Shown here: in pieces, positions 25,291 through 36,235 of the stretch
Layout of the letters: every line of letters starts with the position of its first letter
Position numbering within the stretch: position 1 is the stretch's first letter
The notes under the pieces: generated by a model
The model's database searches: none
Seen by the model: only the letters and a program-made list of their open reading frames with translations
Told to the model about the DNA's origin: nothing
DNA from: Molossus alvarezi
Lineage: Eukaryota > Chordata > Mammalia > Chiroptera > Molossidae
DNA: 64,000 nt
Reading direction: 5' to 3'
NCBI GenBank assembly: GCA_037176705.1
Contig: CM073889.1
Location: 56,103,596-56,167,595, forward strand
Position numbers and translations under genes: made by a program

Positions 25291-25624
25291 TCCTTTAAAG
25301 ATCTGCTATGGGGAGGAAATGGCCTTTCTCCCGAATGTTTCCCTCTTGCCAGCTAGGACTTGTGGGGCAGGCTCTTGGCCCCATTTCTTCTGGCTTAACT
25401 CTGGGAAAATCTCAGCTTCCCTACTTGTATAAATAGTTTATAACTTTTAAGCTGTTAAAATATATTTAATGTGTCTCTGCATATGCAGGAGTCTGTCTCT
25501 ATGATACAGTTAGTTGCAGAGTCATGGGTTACGAACACGGGTCAGTGCCTGTACCATTTTCCAGTCCTTTTGGTTGTCAAAGGTAAATATTCTGAAGAAG
25601 GAAGTTTACTAAGAAACTTCAAGG

Positions 25625-25837
25625 AGCCCTGACTGGTGTGGCTTAGTTGGTTGAGTGTTTTCCCAGGCACAGAAAAGCTGCCTGTTTGATTGCCAGTCAG
25701 GGCACGTGCCCAGGTTGCAGGTTTGATCCCTGAGTGGGGTGCTTGCAGAAAGCAACCGATTGATGTTTCTCTCTAATACGGATCTTTCTCTCTCAAGTCA
25801 ATAAAAACATTTGAAAAAATTAGAAATGATTTTTTAA
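25625..25837 (+). mobile_element. Ves-type SINE, short form
   Basis: aaacttcaagg repeated at both ends. Confidence 0.85.
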
Positions 25838-26269
25838 AAACTTCAAGGAAATGATAAAAGTTTAAGAATAGATTTGTCTAGTCCAGGATCTTAGGACAGC
25901 TAAAGTCTAGTTTAGGGGTAAGATCCGGTAGGGCCTTAGGCCATGGTTAGGGCTTTGGCTTTTTGGCTGAGTGAAAGGAAAATAGTTTTGGTTTTATAAG
26001 AATCTCTCTGGCTACGATAAGGAGGGAAAGGATACAAGTAAGGAGATCATGAGAAGTCTGAGAAAGAGATATTGATAGCTTCAACCAGGGTGGTGGTGGT
26101 AGAGGTGATAAATGATTGGATTTGGGATATAGTTAGGTGACAGAACTGACAGGATTTTCTGAAGGTATTAGGTGTTGGGGGCTGAAAGAAAGAGAGGAGG
26201 CAAGGATGTTTTCCTCTCCCAGGTTTTGTCATTTTGGGAGATGGGAAGGTATGGGAAAGAGCAGATTGG

Positions 26270-26366
26270 ATAGTCATTAAATGTCTACTATAGATACAGT
26301 GGGCAACAAAGGTTGCCCCAGTTGCTGACACATAGTAGGTGCTCACTGAAGTTTTTCTGAATGATA
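26270..26366 (+). repeat. L2 3' tail fragment
   Basis: Contains gctgacacatagtaggtgctc followed by a diverged ttgaatgat end, typical of L2. Confidence 0.5.
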
Positions 26367-26383
26367 CAAGTGGGTGGACTTTA

Positions 26384-26636
26384 TTTTTTATTTATTTTTT
26401 TATCCTCACTTGACATTTTCCCATTTTTTATTCAGGTAGAGTGGGAGGGAGAGAGAGGAAGAGAGAGAGAAACATCGACGTGAAAGGGACACATCGAGTG
26501 GCTGCCACCCACACGACCAACCAGGGCCGGGGAAAAACTGCAACCGAGGTACGTACCCTTAGAGGGATCCGAACCCGGGTCTCTCTGGACCGCAGGCCGA
26601 CGCTCTGGTAATCGCTGAGCCAAACCAGCCAGGGTG
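26384..26636 (-). mobile_element. Ves-type SINE, long form
   Basis: agtgggtggacttta occurs before and after the element. Confidence 0.87.
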
Positions 26637-27038
26637 AGTGGGTGGACTTTAAAGCAGAGAGAAAGCAGAAGCCTTTAGCTAAAGAATATATGCCTTTGGT
26701 CTGTGTCTGGCAATAGACATATTTTGTTTGATTTACATAGTGTTTTTAAAAATAAAATTTGAATTATGTAGTTGCCAGTATTTAGAGTTTGGAATATGTC
26801 ATATAAAATCCTTCTTTCTGGATTCTTGAAAGAATCCAGCAGAGTCAGTCAGAGCTAAGTGGGTGCTCTCCTTTTCAGAGCAGGCTTGCACTCCAGCTTG
26901 CCCCAGTCTCAGTGAGACTTGCTCTGCTTCTTAATGTTAGTTGCCAGGTCCAGGTAAGCACTGGGGTTTGGGACTTTTGCTTCAGACCAGACATTGTGAA
27001 CTGTTTCTGTAGGCTGCTTTGTGTTGTTACTTGGAATA

Positions 27039-27228
27039 TTTATTTTTTATCCTCACCTGAGGATATGTTTTTGATTTTAAAGAGAAAGGGTGGGGGGGGG
27101 GGGGGGAGAGAGACATCATTATGAGAGAGAAACATGGATTGGTTGCCTTGGATACCCACCCAGACCAGGGATAGAACTTGCAACCTTTTTGGTGTATGGT
27201 ACAATGCTCCAACCAACTGAGCCAGGGC
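27039..27228 (-). mobile_element. Ves-type SINE with a G run
   Basis: Shortened body containing a run of about 16 G; the head is partly lost. Confidence 0.72.
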
Positions 27229-27329
27229 AGAATAGGAAGTTTTTTAAAATGAAAAATATTTCTTATTGGAAATGATTTTTTATTATAAAACATTGGATTT
27301 TTTAGTGCCCATTTAAAACTGAAATATAA

Positions 27330-27523
27330 GCCTGGCCGGTGTGGCTCAGTGGTAAGAGGTCGCCAGTTCAATTCCCAGTCAGGGCACATGCTCCAGGGTG
27401 TGGGCCAGATCCCCGGTGTGGGGTGTGCAGGAGGCGGCCAGTCAATGTTCTCTCTCATCGATGTTTCTATTTCTCTCTCCCTCTCCCTTCCTCTCTATCT
27501 AAAACCAATAAAGAAAAAAAATG
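27330..27523 (+). mobile_element. Ves-type SINE, short form
   Basis: aaactgaaatata repeated at both ends. Confidence 0.86.
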
Positions 27524-27529
27524 TTTTAA

Positions 27530-27905
27530 ACTGAAATATACATATAGGAAAGTATGTAAAACGCACCTATAATTTAACAAATTAAATGCAGTCACCAATC
27601 AGCTCATGGTGTAGAGCACAGCCAGCACTATAGATGTCACTCATGTCCTCCGTGGTATACATTTCTCATGTGTACCCAGAATTATGTAGCAATGGCTTCT
27701 GTGGTCATCATAGCCCTGTATACCCTTGTGTGTATTCCCTAGGCAGCCTGGTTGAATTTTGCCCTTTCAGATTTTATCTAAATGGAACCTACTCTAGGTT
27801 TTGTGTCTTGTTTTTTTTAGTAACATTTGTATTTGTAAGGTTTAGTCTGTGTTATTACATGAAGTGCTGTCCTTGGACTTCACATTGTTACCTAGGAAGA
27901 CAGTG
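27530..27905 (-). repeat. Old L1M-type 3' fragment
   Basis: Diverged match to the mammalian L1M 3' UTR as I know it; no open frame. Confidence 0.45.
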
Positions 27906-28794
27906 GAAATGGCCCACAGGATCCTCTTCAGGGTTTCAAATCTTTTGAGAACTTTAAAATAATTTAATGAACACGTGCCATAGATTTAATTTAACTCATT
28001 AATTAATAAGATAATGAGTAGGATGTTACAACTGGTTCAAATATGTGCAGTTATAAAATGCATTTTTACATATTTGAAAAATATTTTTCTGACATTGATA
28101 AGATCTGACAAAACTGATATTTACATGAGTAAATGTGTTTAGGTTGCTTAAAGGTAATTTAAATGCTTTCATATTTGAAAAAATAGAGATAAATTTCCCC
28201 GGCAGCAGTTTTGTGATTTGCCCTTTTGGGGGGTGGGGGAGGTGGTGAGGAGGGTAGCACAGTTCTTTTGATGGCAGCGAAGTGAAGAGAAATTTCTTGA
28301 TCCTGCCACAGAATAAAAAGGCAGGTCATTGACAGTCTTCAAAAAGGAACCATGCCGACATTTCTCTGCCTTTGAATTTCTGTGAAGTTGGCAGAGGGGG
28401 TGGGGAGAAAGCAATAAGCTGACCAGAAATAAAAAGCAAGGAGTCTGTGCTGTTTCCTTGATGCGATGAAGTTCCCTGTCAGGGATTTAGAAACCTGAGC
28501 CAGCAGATGAAACCTGTGTCATTTGTGTTGTCGTTGCCAGAGATAGTGCCAGCTCAGCCCCTTTCCTGGCTAATAGCCTGTTCCATTGTCCGTCAACTAT
28601 ATCCCCTGCCTGCTTGTCAGGACAGAGCAACTTCTAAACAAATATGGGACTAGTGAGAGATGGGTATGCCTTTTTTCCCCCCACTCAAGGAATTTCATGT
28701 CATAGTTGTCTAACATAAATATACGGAAACTTTTCCATTTGGAGGAATTTATTTCTGTGGGACATAAAAGTTTTGATTTAAAAATCAAAGTTCA

Positions 28795-29016
28795 GCCCTG
28801 GCTAAGTGACTTGGTTGGTTAGAGCATTGTTCTGTGCACCAAAAGGTTGCAGGTTTGATTCCCAGTCAGGGCACATACTTAGGTTGCAGGTTCGATCCCT
28901 AGCTGGGGCACATACGGGAGGCAGCTGATCCCCGTTTCTCTCTTACATTGATGTTTCTCTCTCTCCTTCTCCTGCCCTGAAATCAATTTAAAAAAAACAT
29001 GTCCTCGAATTAAAAG
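28795..29016 (+). mobile_element. Ves-type SINE, short form
   Basis: Flanks aaaaatcaaagtt and aaaaatcaaaagtt. Confidence 0.84.
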
Positions 29017-29051
29017 AAAAATCAAAAGTTTATTTTAAAAGTAAAGAATTT

Positions 29052-29234
29052 GCCCTGACCAGTGTGGCTCACTTGGTTGGGCATCGTCCCATGCACCAAA
29101 TGGTTGCCAGTTTGATTTCTGGTCAGGGCACATACCTGGGTTGTGAGCTCAGTCCCTGGTAGGGGGCATGCAGGAGGCAGCTGATCAATGCATTTATGTT
29201 TCTCTCTCTCCTGCTAAAAATCAATAAAAATAAA
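29052..29234 (+). mobile_element. Ves-type SINE, short form
   Basis: Flanks aaagtaaagaattt and aaagtacagaattt, one mismatch. Confidence 0.84.
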
Positions 29235-29736
29235 CAAAGTACAGAATTTTCTAAGTTTGTCACAATATTCTGTTACATATGTATTGTTTAGAAAATTTTT
29301 GTCATGGTGTTTAGGAACTAAGAATTTAGTAAGGCAAAAATGAAATGCAATCTCTATTTTGGGGCTATTCCAAAACTTCCATTTGTAGGCTATCAGATTG
29401 AGTGAAGGTAGAGAAAAACTTTTCCTTAACTTTAATATCTGAGAGAATCTTTGCTCAAATTGGATTTCTGGGGAAAGAAGTCAACTGACCCAAGGATGAG
29501 ATAATGACCACATTTAAAATGGGAAGTGATTGACACCATTGGCAGTATTTCTTTTTTTTTTTCTTCTTTTTCTTTAGGCAGTATTTTTTTTTTTTTTTTT
29601 TTTGCCATTGGGGTATTTCTGTATCAGAACAGAAGTGGCTTGATGGTGAGGACACCCAAATCATAGCATGGCTTCCTGCCATCAGAAGTCGTTTATATCC
29701 ACATTTTGAGTAGAACAGAGTTCATTATTCTTTAGA

Positions 29737-29905
29737 TGAGTGGTTCTCAGCTGTGGCTATACATTGGGATCTTCTGGGGAGCTTTAAACTAATAATGATG
29801 TCAGGGTCCCAACCCCTGAGATTCGGAGGTAAGTGGCCTGAGTGTGGCCAGGGCATGGAGAAGCTCATTGGGTGATTCTAAAGGTAAGAACCATGACTGT
29901 AGAAG
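29737..29905 (+). mobile_element. MER5-type hAT element
   Basis: gagtggttctcagctgtgg at the left, cattgggatcttctggggagc, and aaggtaagaaccatgactg at the right match the MER5A pattern, diverged. Confidence 0.6.
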
Positions 29906-29989
29906 TAGACTCCAGCTAAGGCTTACAGCAGAGTTTCCTAAATGTAAACCATCAGTGTTCTTCCTTTACCAGGTCCCCACTAGTATTAT

Positions 29990-30720
29990 TTATTTAAATA
30001 TTTCTTTTTAAGGTGACTTGATAGTTTTATGCATACATACAGAAAAGTATATAGATAATAAATATATAGCTCAGTGGATTATCATAAGTTGAAAACCCAT
30101 GAAACCATCACTCAGTCAAGAAAAAGAGTTGCCCACACTACCCTAAAGTGCCCTTCATGTCCACCTCAATCTCCATCCTCCTTTTCTTTGCCAAATTAAT
30201 GACTGTCTTGACTCTAACATTATAGTGTAGTTGTACCTGTTGTTGAACCTCAAATGAATGCAGTTTTGCAGTATATATTCTGCTGTATTTGGCTTCTTTC
30301 CTGCAAAGTTATATTTGTAAGATTCATCCCTGTTGTTGCATGTGGTTGTAATTCTTTTTCATTGCTCTGTGCTGTTTTTTTGTATGAGTAAACCACAATT
30401 CAGGTGTCTCTTTCATTGTTGACAGACAGTGGAGTTTTCTCAGGGTTTGGCAATTAAGAACAATGCTTTTATGACTATTACTGGCTATGTCTCTTGGTGC
30501 ATGTGTGCACTCATGCCTAGTGGGTATATACCTAGGAGTTGAATTGCAGAATCAGAATACTCATGTGTTCAACTTTCAGAGATAATACCATGTTGTTCTT
30601 AAAGTATTTATACCAGTTTATACTCCCACTAGCAGCGCAACCTTCCTGTTCTTCATCCTCACGAGCTCTTGGTGTTATCAGTCTTTTAATTATAGTGATT
30701 TTGGATGCTGTACAGTAGTA
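29990..30720 (-). repeat. Old L1M-type 3' fragment
   Basis: Phrases such as gtatatacctaggagttgaattgc and ttgacagacagtgg match the reverse-oriented L1M 3' end. It is followed by two Ves SINEs. Confidence 0.55.
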
Positions 30721-30744
30721 TTTCTTTTTTTTTTTCTTTTTTTC

Positions 30745-30963
30745 AAATTCTCACCTGAGGATGATTTTTAGAGTGGAAGGGGGAGAGAGATTAAAAACAT
30801 TGATGTGTGAGAGACACATTAAATAATTCCTTCCTGCATACTCCTTGGTTGGGGCCAGGGATCAAACCCTCAACCTAGGTATGCACCCTTGACCAGGAAT
30901 TGAACCCACGACTCTTCCATGTGCGGGTTGATGTTCTACCCACTGATCTACATTGGTCAGGGC
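30745..30963 (-). mobile_element. Ves-type SINE, long form, older
   Basis: Diverged; abuts the next SINE. Confidence 0.75.
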
Positions 30964-30985
30964 GATAAGTCTTAATACCTTTTTA

Positions 30986-31184
30986 AAAAAATATGTTTTA
31001 TTGATTTTTTTGAGAGAGAGAGGAAGGGCGAGGGAGAGCGATAGAAACATTGATTGGCTGCCTCCTGCATGCCCCTTATAGGGGATCAAGCTCACAGCCC
31101 AGGCATGTGCCCTGACCAGGAATTGAACTGGCAACCTCTTGGTCCATGGGTTGATGCTCAACCACTGAGCCACATTGTCTGGGC
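30986..31184 (-). mobile_element. Ves-type SINE, short form
   Basis: ttaatacctttt / ttaataccttct at the ends. Confidence 0.83.
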
Positions 31185-31359
31185 TTTTAATACCTTCTTC
31201 ATTTATGGGTTTCCCTTACATTTATGTTTTTTCCTTTGGCAAAGTATAAATTAGGTGGAGACTAGGCTATACCCAAGGGCTGGCAGAAAAGGAAGGATGA
31301 GGTTAACTGCAAGCGAGGAAAGGACAGAGCAAGTATTGTGCAGAAGGCTGTCAGTGAGC

Positions 31360-31520
31360 TGGGATCTTGTGGTGTGGTAGGAAGAAACCATTCCCGGAGC
31401 CTGACAACTTGGACTCTAGTCCTGGTCTACTATGAAGGAGGAAAGGCCTCTTTGCTTCACTTGTTGGAGCTGACATCCCACCTGTCAAATAGAGATAAAT
31501 ACCTGCCCTGGCTGTTTCAC
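31360..31520 (-). repeat. MIR
   Basis: Reverse MIR: acttggactctagtcctgg, cctctttgcttcac, cacctgtcaaatagagataa. Confidence 0.65.
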
Positions 31521-32079
31521 GGGTCTAGGTTGAAACGAGATGTGATGGAACCTCCTGTTGTTCACTATTCCAATGAAGGATCAAGGAGATAGTGACATGA
31601 AAGACAGATTGGTTGGGAGGGCTGCTTATATGGGTGAAGAGGCCCTGAAGTCATAAGTTTATAGTTTATTCCTACTGCTATGGTCTGCCATCTTTCCCCT
31701 CAGTTTAAGGGCCCCTTCTGCACAACATCCTCAACTAGTGTGCCCAAGGATGTTGAATTGGTGGCAGGCACAACTTAGAATGGCTTTCTTTGATGTTTTT
31801 AGAATTTTAGAATTTTTTGAAAATGAATTTAACTGTTAAACTTACCTTTGGCATAACTGTGGTTTCAGAGAAAGTCATTTGTATCTTTTAACCCAGGCTT
31901 TGGGAATGGAAACAGAGTTTGTGTGTACGTGTGTGCATGCACGTGTATGCATGTCTGTTATGTGTTTTCAAAGAAGCTGTGTTCAGTGATATGTTTTTGT
32001 TTTCTTGTTTTAAGAAAGCCTTCATTTACTAATGATTTTCATTGCTTTGTTAGAAAAATCCAGTTTCCTTATTTTAATG

Positions 32080-32285
32080 TAAATGTTACTGAGGTATTAT
32101 ATATCCAATATACACACACATACCGAAAAGAGCATAAGTATTAGTATATACCTAAATGAGTTTTTGTAAAGTCAACATACTCATGTAACCAGCACCCAGG
32201 TCAAGAAACAGACCTTGTTAGAACTCCAGAAGCTCCTTATGTTCTAGTCACTCCTCCCTATTCCCCTGTTGACTTTGGAGGAAAA
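32080..32285 (-). repeat. Old L1M-type 3' fragment
   Basis: The stretch with catgtaaccagcacccaggtcaagaaac is the classic L1M 3' UTR signature. Confidence 0.6.
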
Positions 32286-33357
32286 GGTTTGATCTAGGCT
32301 AGACCTGGGTTTTGGTGCTAAGGTTGGGGTATAGTATGGTGATATGGGCTATTGCATCACATGGCAACCTCCTTAGAGATCTTGGGCTTTACATAGAGTG
32401 TGCTGAAGTATCTGCAGGCAGACTTCTTGGGTATTAGATGATCTGCCTGATGATACTCCCTCAACCTTAAGTGATTTCCTTTCTTCATCCATTTCTCTGT
32501 GCCTGTAATGTGCTAGGTCCTCAAGCTTAAGTGTTGACATTTTAATAGAGGGGCAGTCAGGTCTATAAGCCCCTGTGGTCCTGTGTGTGGGTGCCGAGTG
32601 GGAGACACAGGTGAGTGTGGAGTGATGGGGAGGGTGAGGATGAAGGGTGTGTCAGGAAGCAAAAACATAGTATGAAAAAACACTGAGATCGTGTTCTAAA
32701 AATTAATTTGGCAATAACTCTTAGTTCGTTGACAACCAATATTTATTGAACAGCTAAAATGGGCAATGTTTAGAATGAGGAGAAACATTTCCCCTTGTTT
32801 ATAATATTCTAATCTAAAAACTGGAAATGCTTTACTTTGGGGGTGTTGCTTCTTGGGGTATGCAGTGAGGGTCAGCTAGAGAGGCCCAGAACACTTGGCA
32901 TGGTCAGGTATCATCTGTTCTTAACATGGAGCTCTGATTAACATAGTTACCTGTTCAGGTCTTACAGTGTCAGAAAGGGTGTAGTGAGGCACTTGTAATT
33001 ACTGCTCTTGTAGAGTAGGATGGTTTGGTTTCAGAGACTGGATCAGAGGCTAAAGCTAAGTTTCATCCCCTTGGACATGTAGCATGTGTCTGAAACAATT
33101 TTGAGAATTACAGCTTGTCTGTCTAGGTCTAGATTTGAACCTAGAAAGTCCCTTTGAAATGCTGAAATAAAATTATTTTTCTGCATTCTGTTATATTTGT
33201 GTTTGTAGTATTTTTCTACCCAGGATGACACCCTTGAATGTATGTCAGTAAGGTTGACTTGTCAATTCTTGTGACATGAAAGTTTTGTGTCAAAAAAGGC
33301 TGTTAAGGAGTAAGAAAATTATGTTTCTGACTAGGGTTCATCTGCCGTCTCTTCCAG

Positions 33358-33509
33358 GGCTACGGATAAAGGAAACCAAGGAGGTTTATGAAGGCGAAGT
33401 CACAGAGCTAACTCCATGTGAGACAGAGAACCCGATGGGGGGTTATGGTAAAACCATTAGCCATGTAATTATAGGACTCAAAACGGCCAAAGGAACCAAA
33501 CAATTGAAA
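33358..33509 (+). CDS. RUVBL1: RUVBL1 internal exon, residues 121-171 (domain II)
   Basis: After two bases completing G121 the reading begins [14 protein letters not shown] and ends TAKGTKQLK. This is the start of domain II, the OB-fold insertion characteristic of RUVBL1 and RUVBL2 that contacts nucleic acid and partner subunits such as INO80. The acceptor is cgtctcttccag and the donor gtgagt. The length is 152 nt (2 plus 50 codons). No change from the human residues was noticed. A MIR fragment begins about 20 bp after the donor. Confidence 0.97.
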
Positions 33510-33529
33510 GTGAGTACATTATTGTGGAT

Positions 33530-33705
33530 TCTTTTCTCTTGCCTCAGCACTGTGTGGTCCTGGGCAAGTGGTATAACCTGTGTCCCATTTTCCTTATTTG
33601 TGCACTGTGGGTCAGTAATGATTGTCAGAGGCCATTTTGAGGATGTTATGTGTATACAGCAGTAATAAGTGTAGGGCCAGTACACAGGAGAACTTAATAA
33701 ATATA
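33530..33705 (-). repeat. MIR next to an exon donor
   Basis: tgtggtcctgggcaagtgg, ttttccttatttgtgc and aggatgttatgtg are the reverse MIR pattern. It starts about 20 bp after the RUVBL1 exon ending at 33509. Confidence 0.65.
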
Positions 33706-34119
33706 GCCTTTCTTATTTACTCCAAGGAAACTATGTATGTTAAAACATGAGCTATGTGGTTAGTCGAATATACTTTCTGCCATCCTGCATCCCATGTTAT
33801 GACCATTAGTGAGAGCCCTTGGCCTTTCTCTGAATCTGGGCATTAATTTTTCAGTTATAGTGCTCATGTTTACAAAAGGCAATGGCATTAAATAATCTGG
33901 TAAGAGTTATAGAATAAATGACAGATTGACTTACAAGGGACCAAATACAGAATCCTGACTGCAGCTCCTTGTATGGGTCAGGACCTAGAAACCTGGAGTG
34001 ACTTCAGTGGTTAGTTCTGCTTCGGCCAGGGCTTCGTAGGAAGCCATAGTGCTGGCACTGTGGGAGGCCCTAGAAGACCCTCCTCAGACTCCTGTACTGT
34101 AAACCTTGAGGATGCTGGC

Positions 34120-34345
34120 ATCAGAGGTGCCTGGTGGGAAGAGCATGGATTTTGGAGTTAAGAGTCCATAAGGGAATACTGGCTCTCCTGCTGATAGCAG
34201 TGTAGCCTTTGGAAAGTAACTTTATCTTTAGCTGTTAAATGGAAATAAAAACTGCCTATCTCACAGAATTTTTTCAAGAATAAAAATTGTAGCTTTGGAT
34301 GTGGCACCTAGTTACTTAAGAAGTAGTAACTTCTGATGTTATTAT
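34120..34345 (-). repeat. MIR
   Basis: gcatggattttggagttaag, ttggaaagtaactttatc, agctgttaaatggaaataaa. Confidence 0.6.
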
Positions 34346-34411
34346 CAGAGTTTTCAATTAGAAAAACAGGGCAATCTAGATTGTAGGCTTTGCGTCATCA
34401 TCATTATTATT

Positions 34412-34704
34412 GTTGTTGTTATTGTTAATCCTCACCCAAGGATATTTTTTGCATTGATTTTAGAGAGAGTGGAAGGGAGGGAGTGGGGGGGGGGAGAAAG
34501 AGAGAGAAACACCAGTGTGTGTGTGTGAGAGAGAGAGGGAGAGGGAGAGGGAGAGAAATGCCAGTGTGAGAGAAACACATCAATTGGTTGCCTCCTGCAC
34601 ACACCCCAACCAGGGTGTGGATTGGACCTGCAACCAGGTATTTGCCCTTGACCAGGAATCGAACCTGTGACCCTTGAGTGTGCAGGCCGATGCTCTAACC
34701 ACTG
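34412..34704 (-). mobile_element. Ves-type SINE, long form, with an internal duplication
   Basis: The gagagaaac-ccagtgtg part is present twice (about 34500-34580), lengthening the body. The head is truncated at accactgct. Confidence 0.75.
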
Positions 34705-34734
34705 CTAGCTTTGCTTTATTATTAATAATAAAAC

Positions 34735-34930
34735 ATTATCATCATAGCTCTCATTTACTGTATGTACCAGGCCCTGGGCTAAGAGCTCCAACAAATATTT
34801 CTTATCATTTATAACTTTGTGTTTATGTATGTATGTGTGTAATTTCCCACAGATTAAGGAACTGAAGCTCATAAAGAGGTTAAGCAATTATTTAGGGTTA
34901 TACAACTAGTTAAGTGGAAGAGTGCCCTCC
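34735..34930 (+). repeat. MIR
   Basis: atgtaccaggccctgggc, cacagattaaggaactgaag, aaagaggttaagcaatt, acaactagttaagtgg. Confidence 0.75.
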
Positions 34931-35639
34931 AACCTGCTGTATGACCTTTTGAAATCAGTTGAGCTCTGGACCTTCATTTTCCCATGTATAAATTGCAGTA
35001 GATTGATTACAATTTGAAGTATAATTTCTCTATCTTTGTTCTCCTGTGTGATTTTATGGTTCTTTAATTCTATGAGGTGGTTTCTTGACCACTGCTTTAT
35101 GGAAATCATAAAACAAAAAAGTCTCTTCTTCAAAAGGTCATTTTTCTTTTTCCTAGCATGCCTCTGCAAATAATCTTTTTTAAACCTGCCCTACATCTTC
35201 CATTCTGTATTAGATTTCTTAGTAGGATCTGCCACCTTTCCAGTAATTGCATCTTCAGTCAATTCATTTGGGAAATTAACCAGTATAAAAATGCTTGAAG
35301 CAAAAAAAAGGTATGTGTTCTTCAGTGTATGATAGATAAAATAAGGCATGAAATTTAGATTTCAGCTATCCATAAGGTTGCTTTGCACAGTTTCTTTAAG
35401 AAAATAACAAAAGAGGTGAATTTTTTCTTTTAAAATGAGTACTTCTAGCCACTTTGAGCATATATACAAGATATTTGGATAGATGGAGCTTTAATACTTG
35501 TGGATATTTAAGTGTGCAGGAGTATACCATACTTGCAATCAGTATCAAGTTCCTCCCTCACCTCATGCCCTGTGTCAGGCTTTCCAACTACTGTCTCTCC
35601 TGTCCATGAAAGTGTTCCTGGAGGCCATTGCTGTTTGCA

Positions 35640-35935
35640 ACAGCTTAATTGAGATATAATTTAAAATAAACATACTCTTTTTAAGTGTACAACTCAAGGA
35701 ATTTAGATCTATTTACAGAGTTGTATACAACCATTACAACTGACCATTGTAGAGCATTTTTATCACCCCAAAGAAACCTCATGCTCAGTTACAGTAGCTT
35801 CCCATTCTCATCCATAGCCTACTTTCCATTTCTGTATACTATTTACCTTTTATGAACATCATAAAAATGGAATCATACAATATGCGTTCTTGTGTGTCTG
35901 GCTTCTTTTACTGAATCCTGGGTTTTTACTCTTTA
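35640..35935 (-). repeat. Old L1M-type 3' fragment
   Basis: It contains attgagatataattt, gttgtatacaaccattac, atcaccccaaagaaacc and aatggaatcatacaatatg, characteristic of ancient L1 3' ends in reverse. Confidence 0.7.
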
Positions 35936-36235
35936 ATTTTGTTTGAGACAAAGCCCAAGTTTTTTTTACATATTAAATGAAGTTTAACTGAGAGAGACTT
36001 TGTTTTAAATATTAACTCCTTATAAAAGATGCTGTCCTAGAATATTGACCATCAAGGGTAGCCTGAATCCGGATACTCTGGAGAAAATCAGCAGTTCCCA
36101 AAATATGCTACTTTCCTTGGAGACATAAACAGGCAGGCAAACATGGAGCAAACACTGGGATTTGAATAAAAAGACTTGGGAAAGATCCTGGTTTGTGTTT
36201 TTATTTATTTATTCATTCATTCATTCATTCTTTAA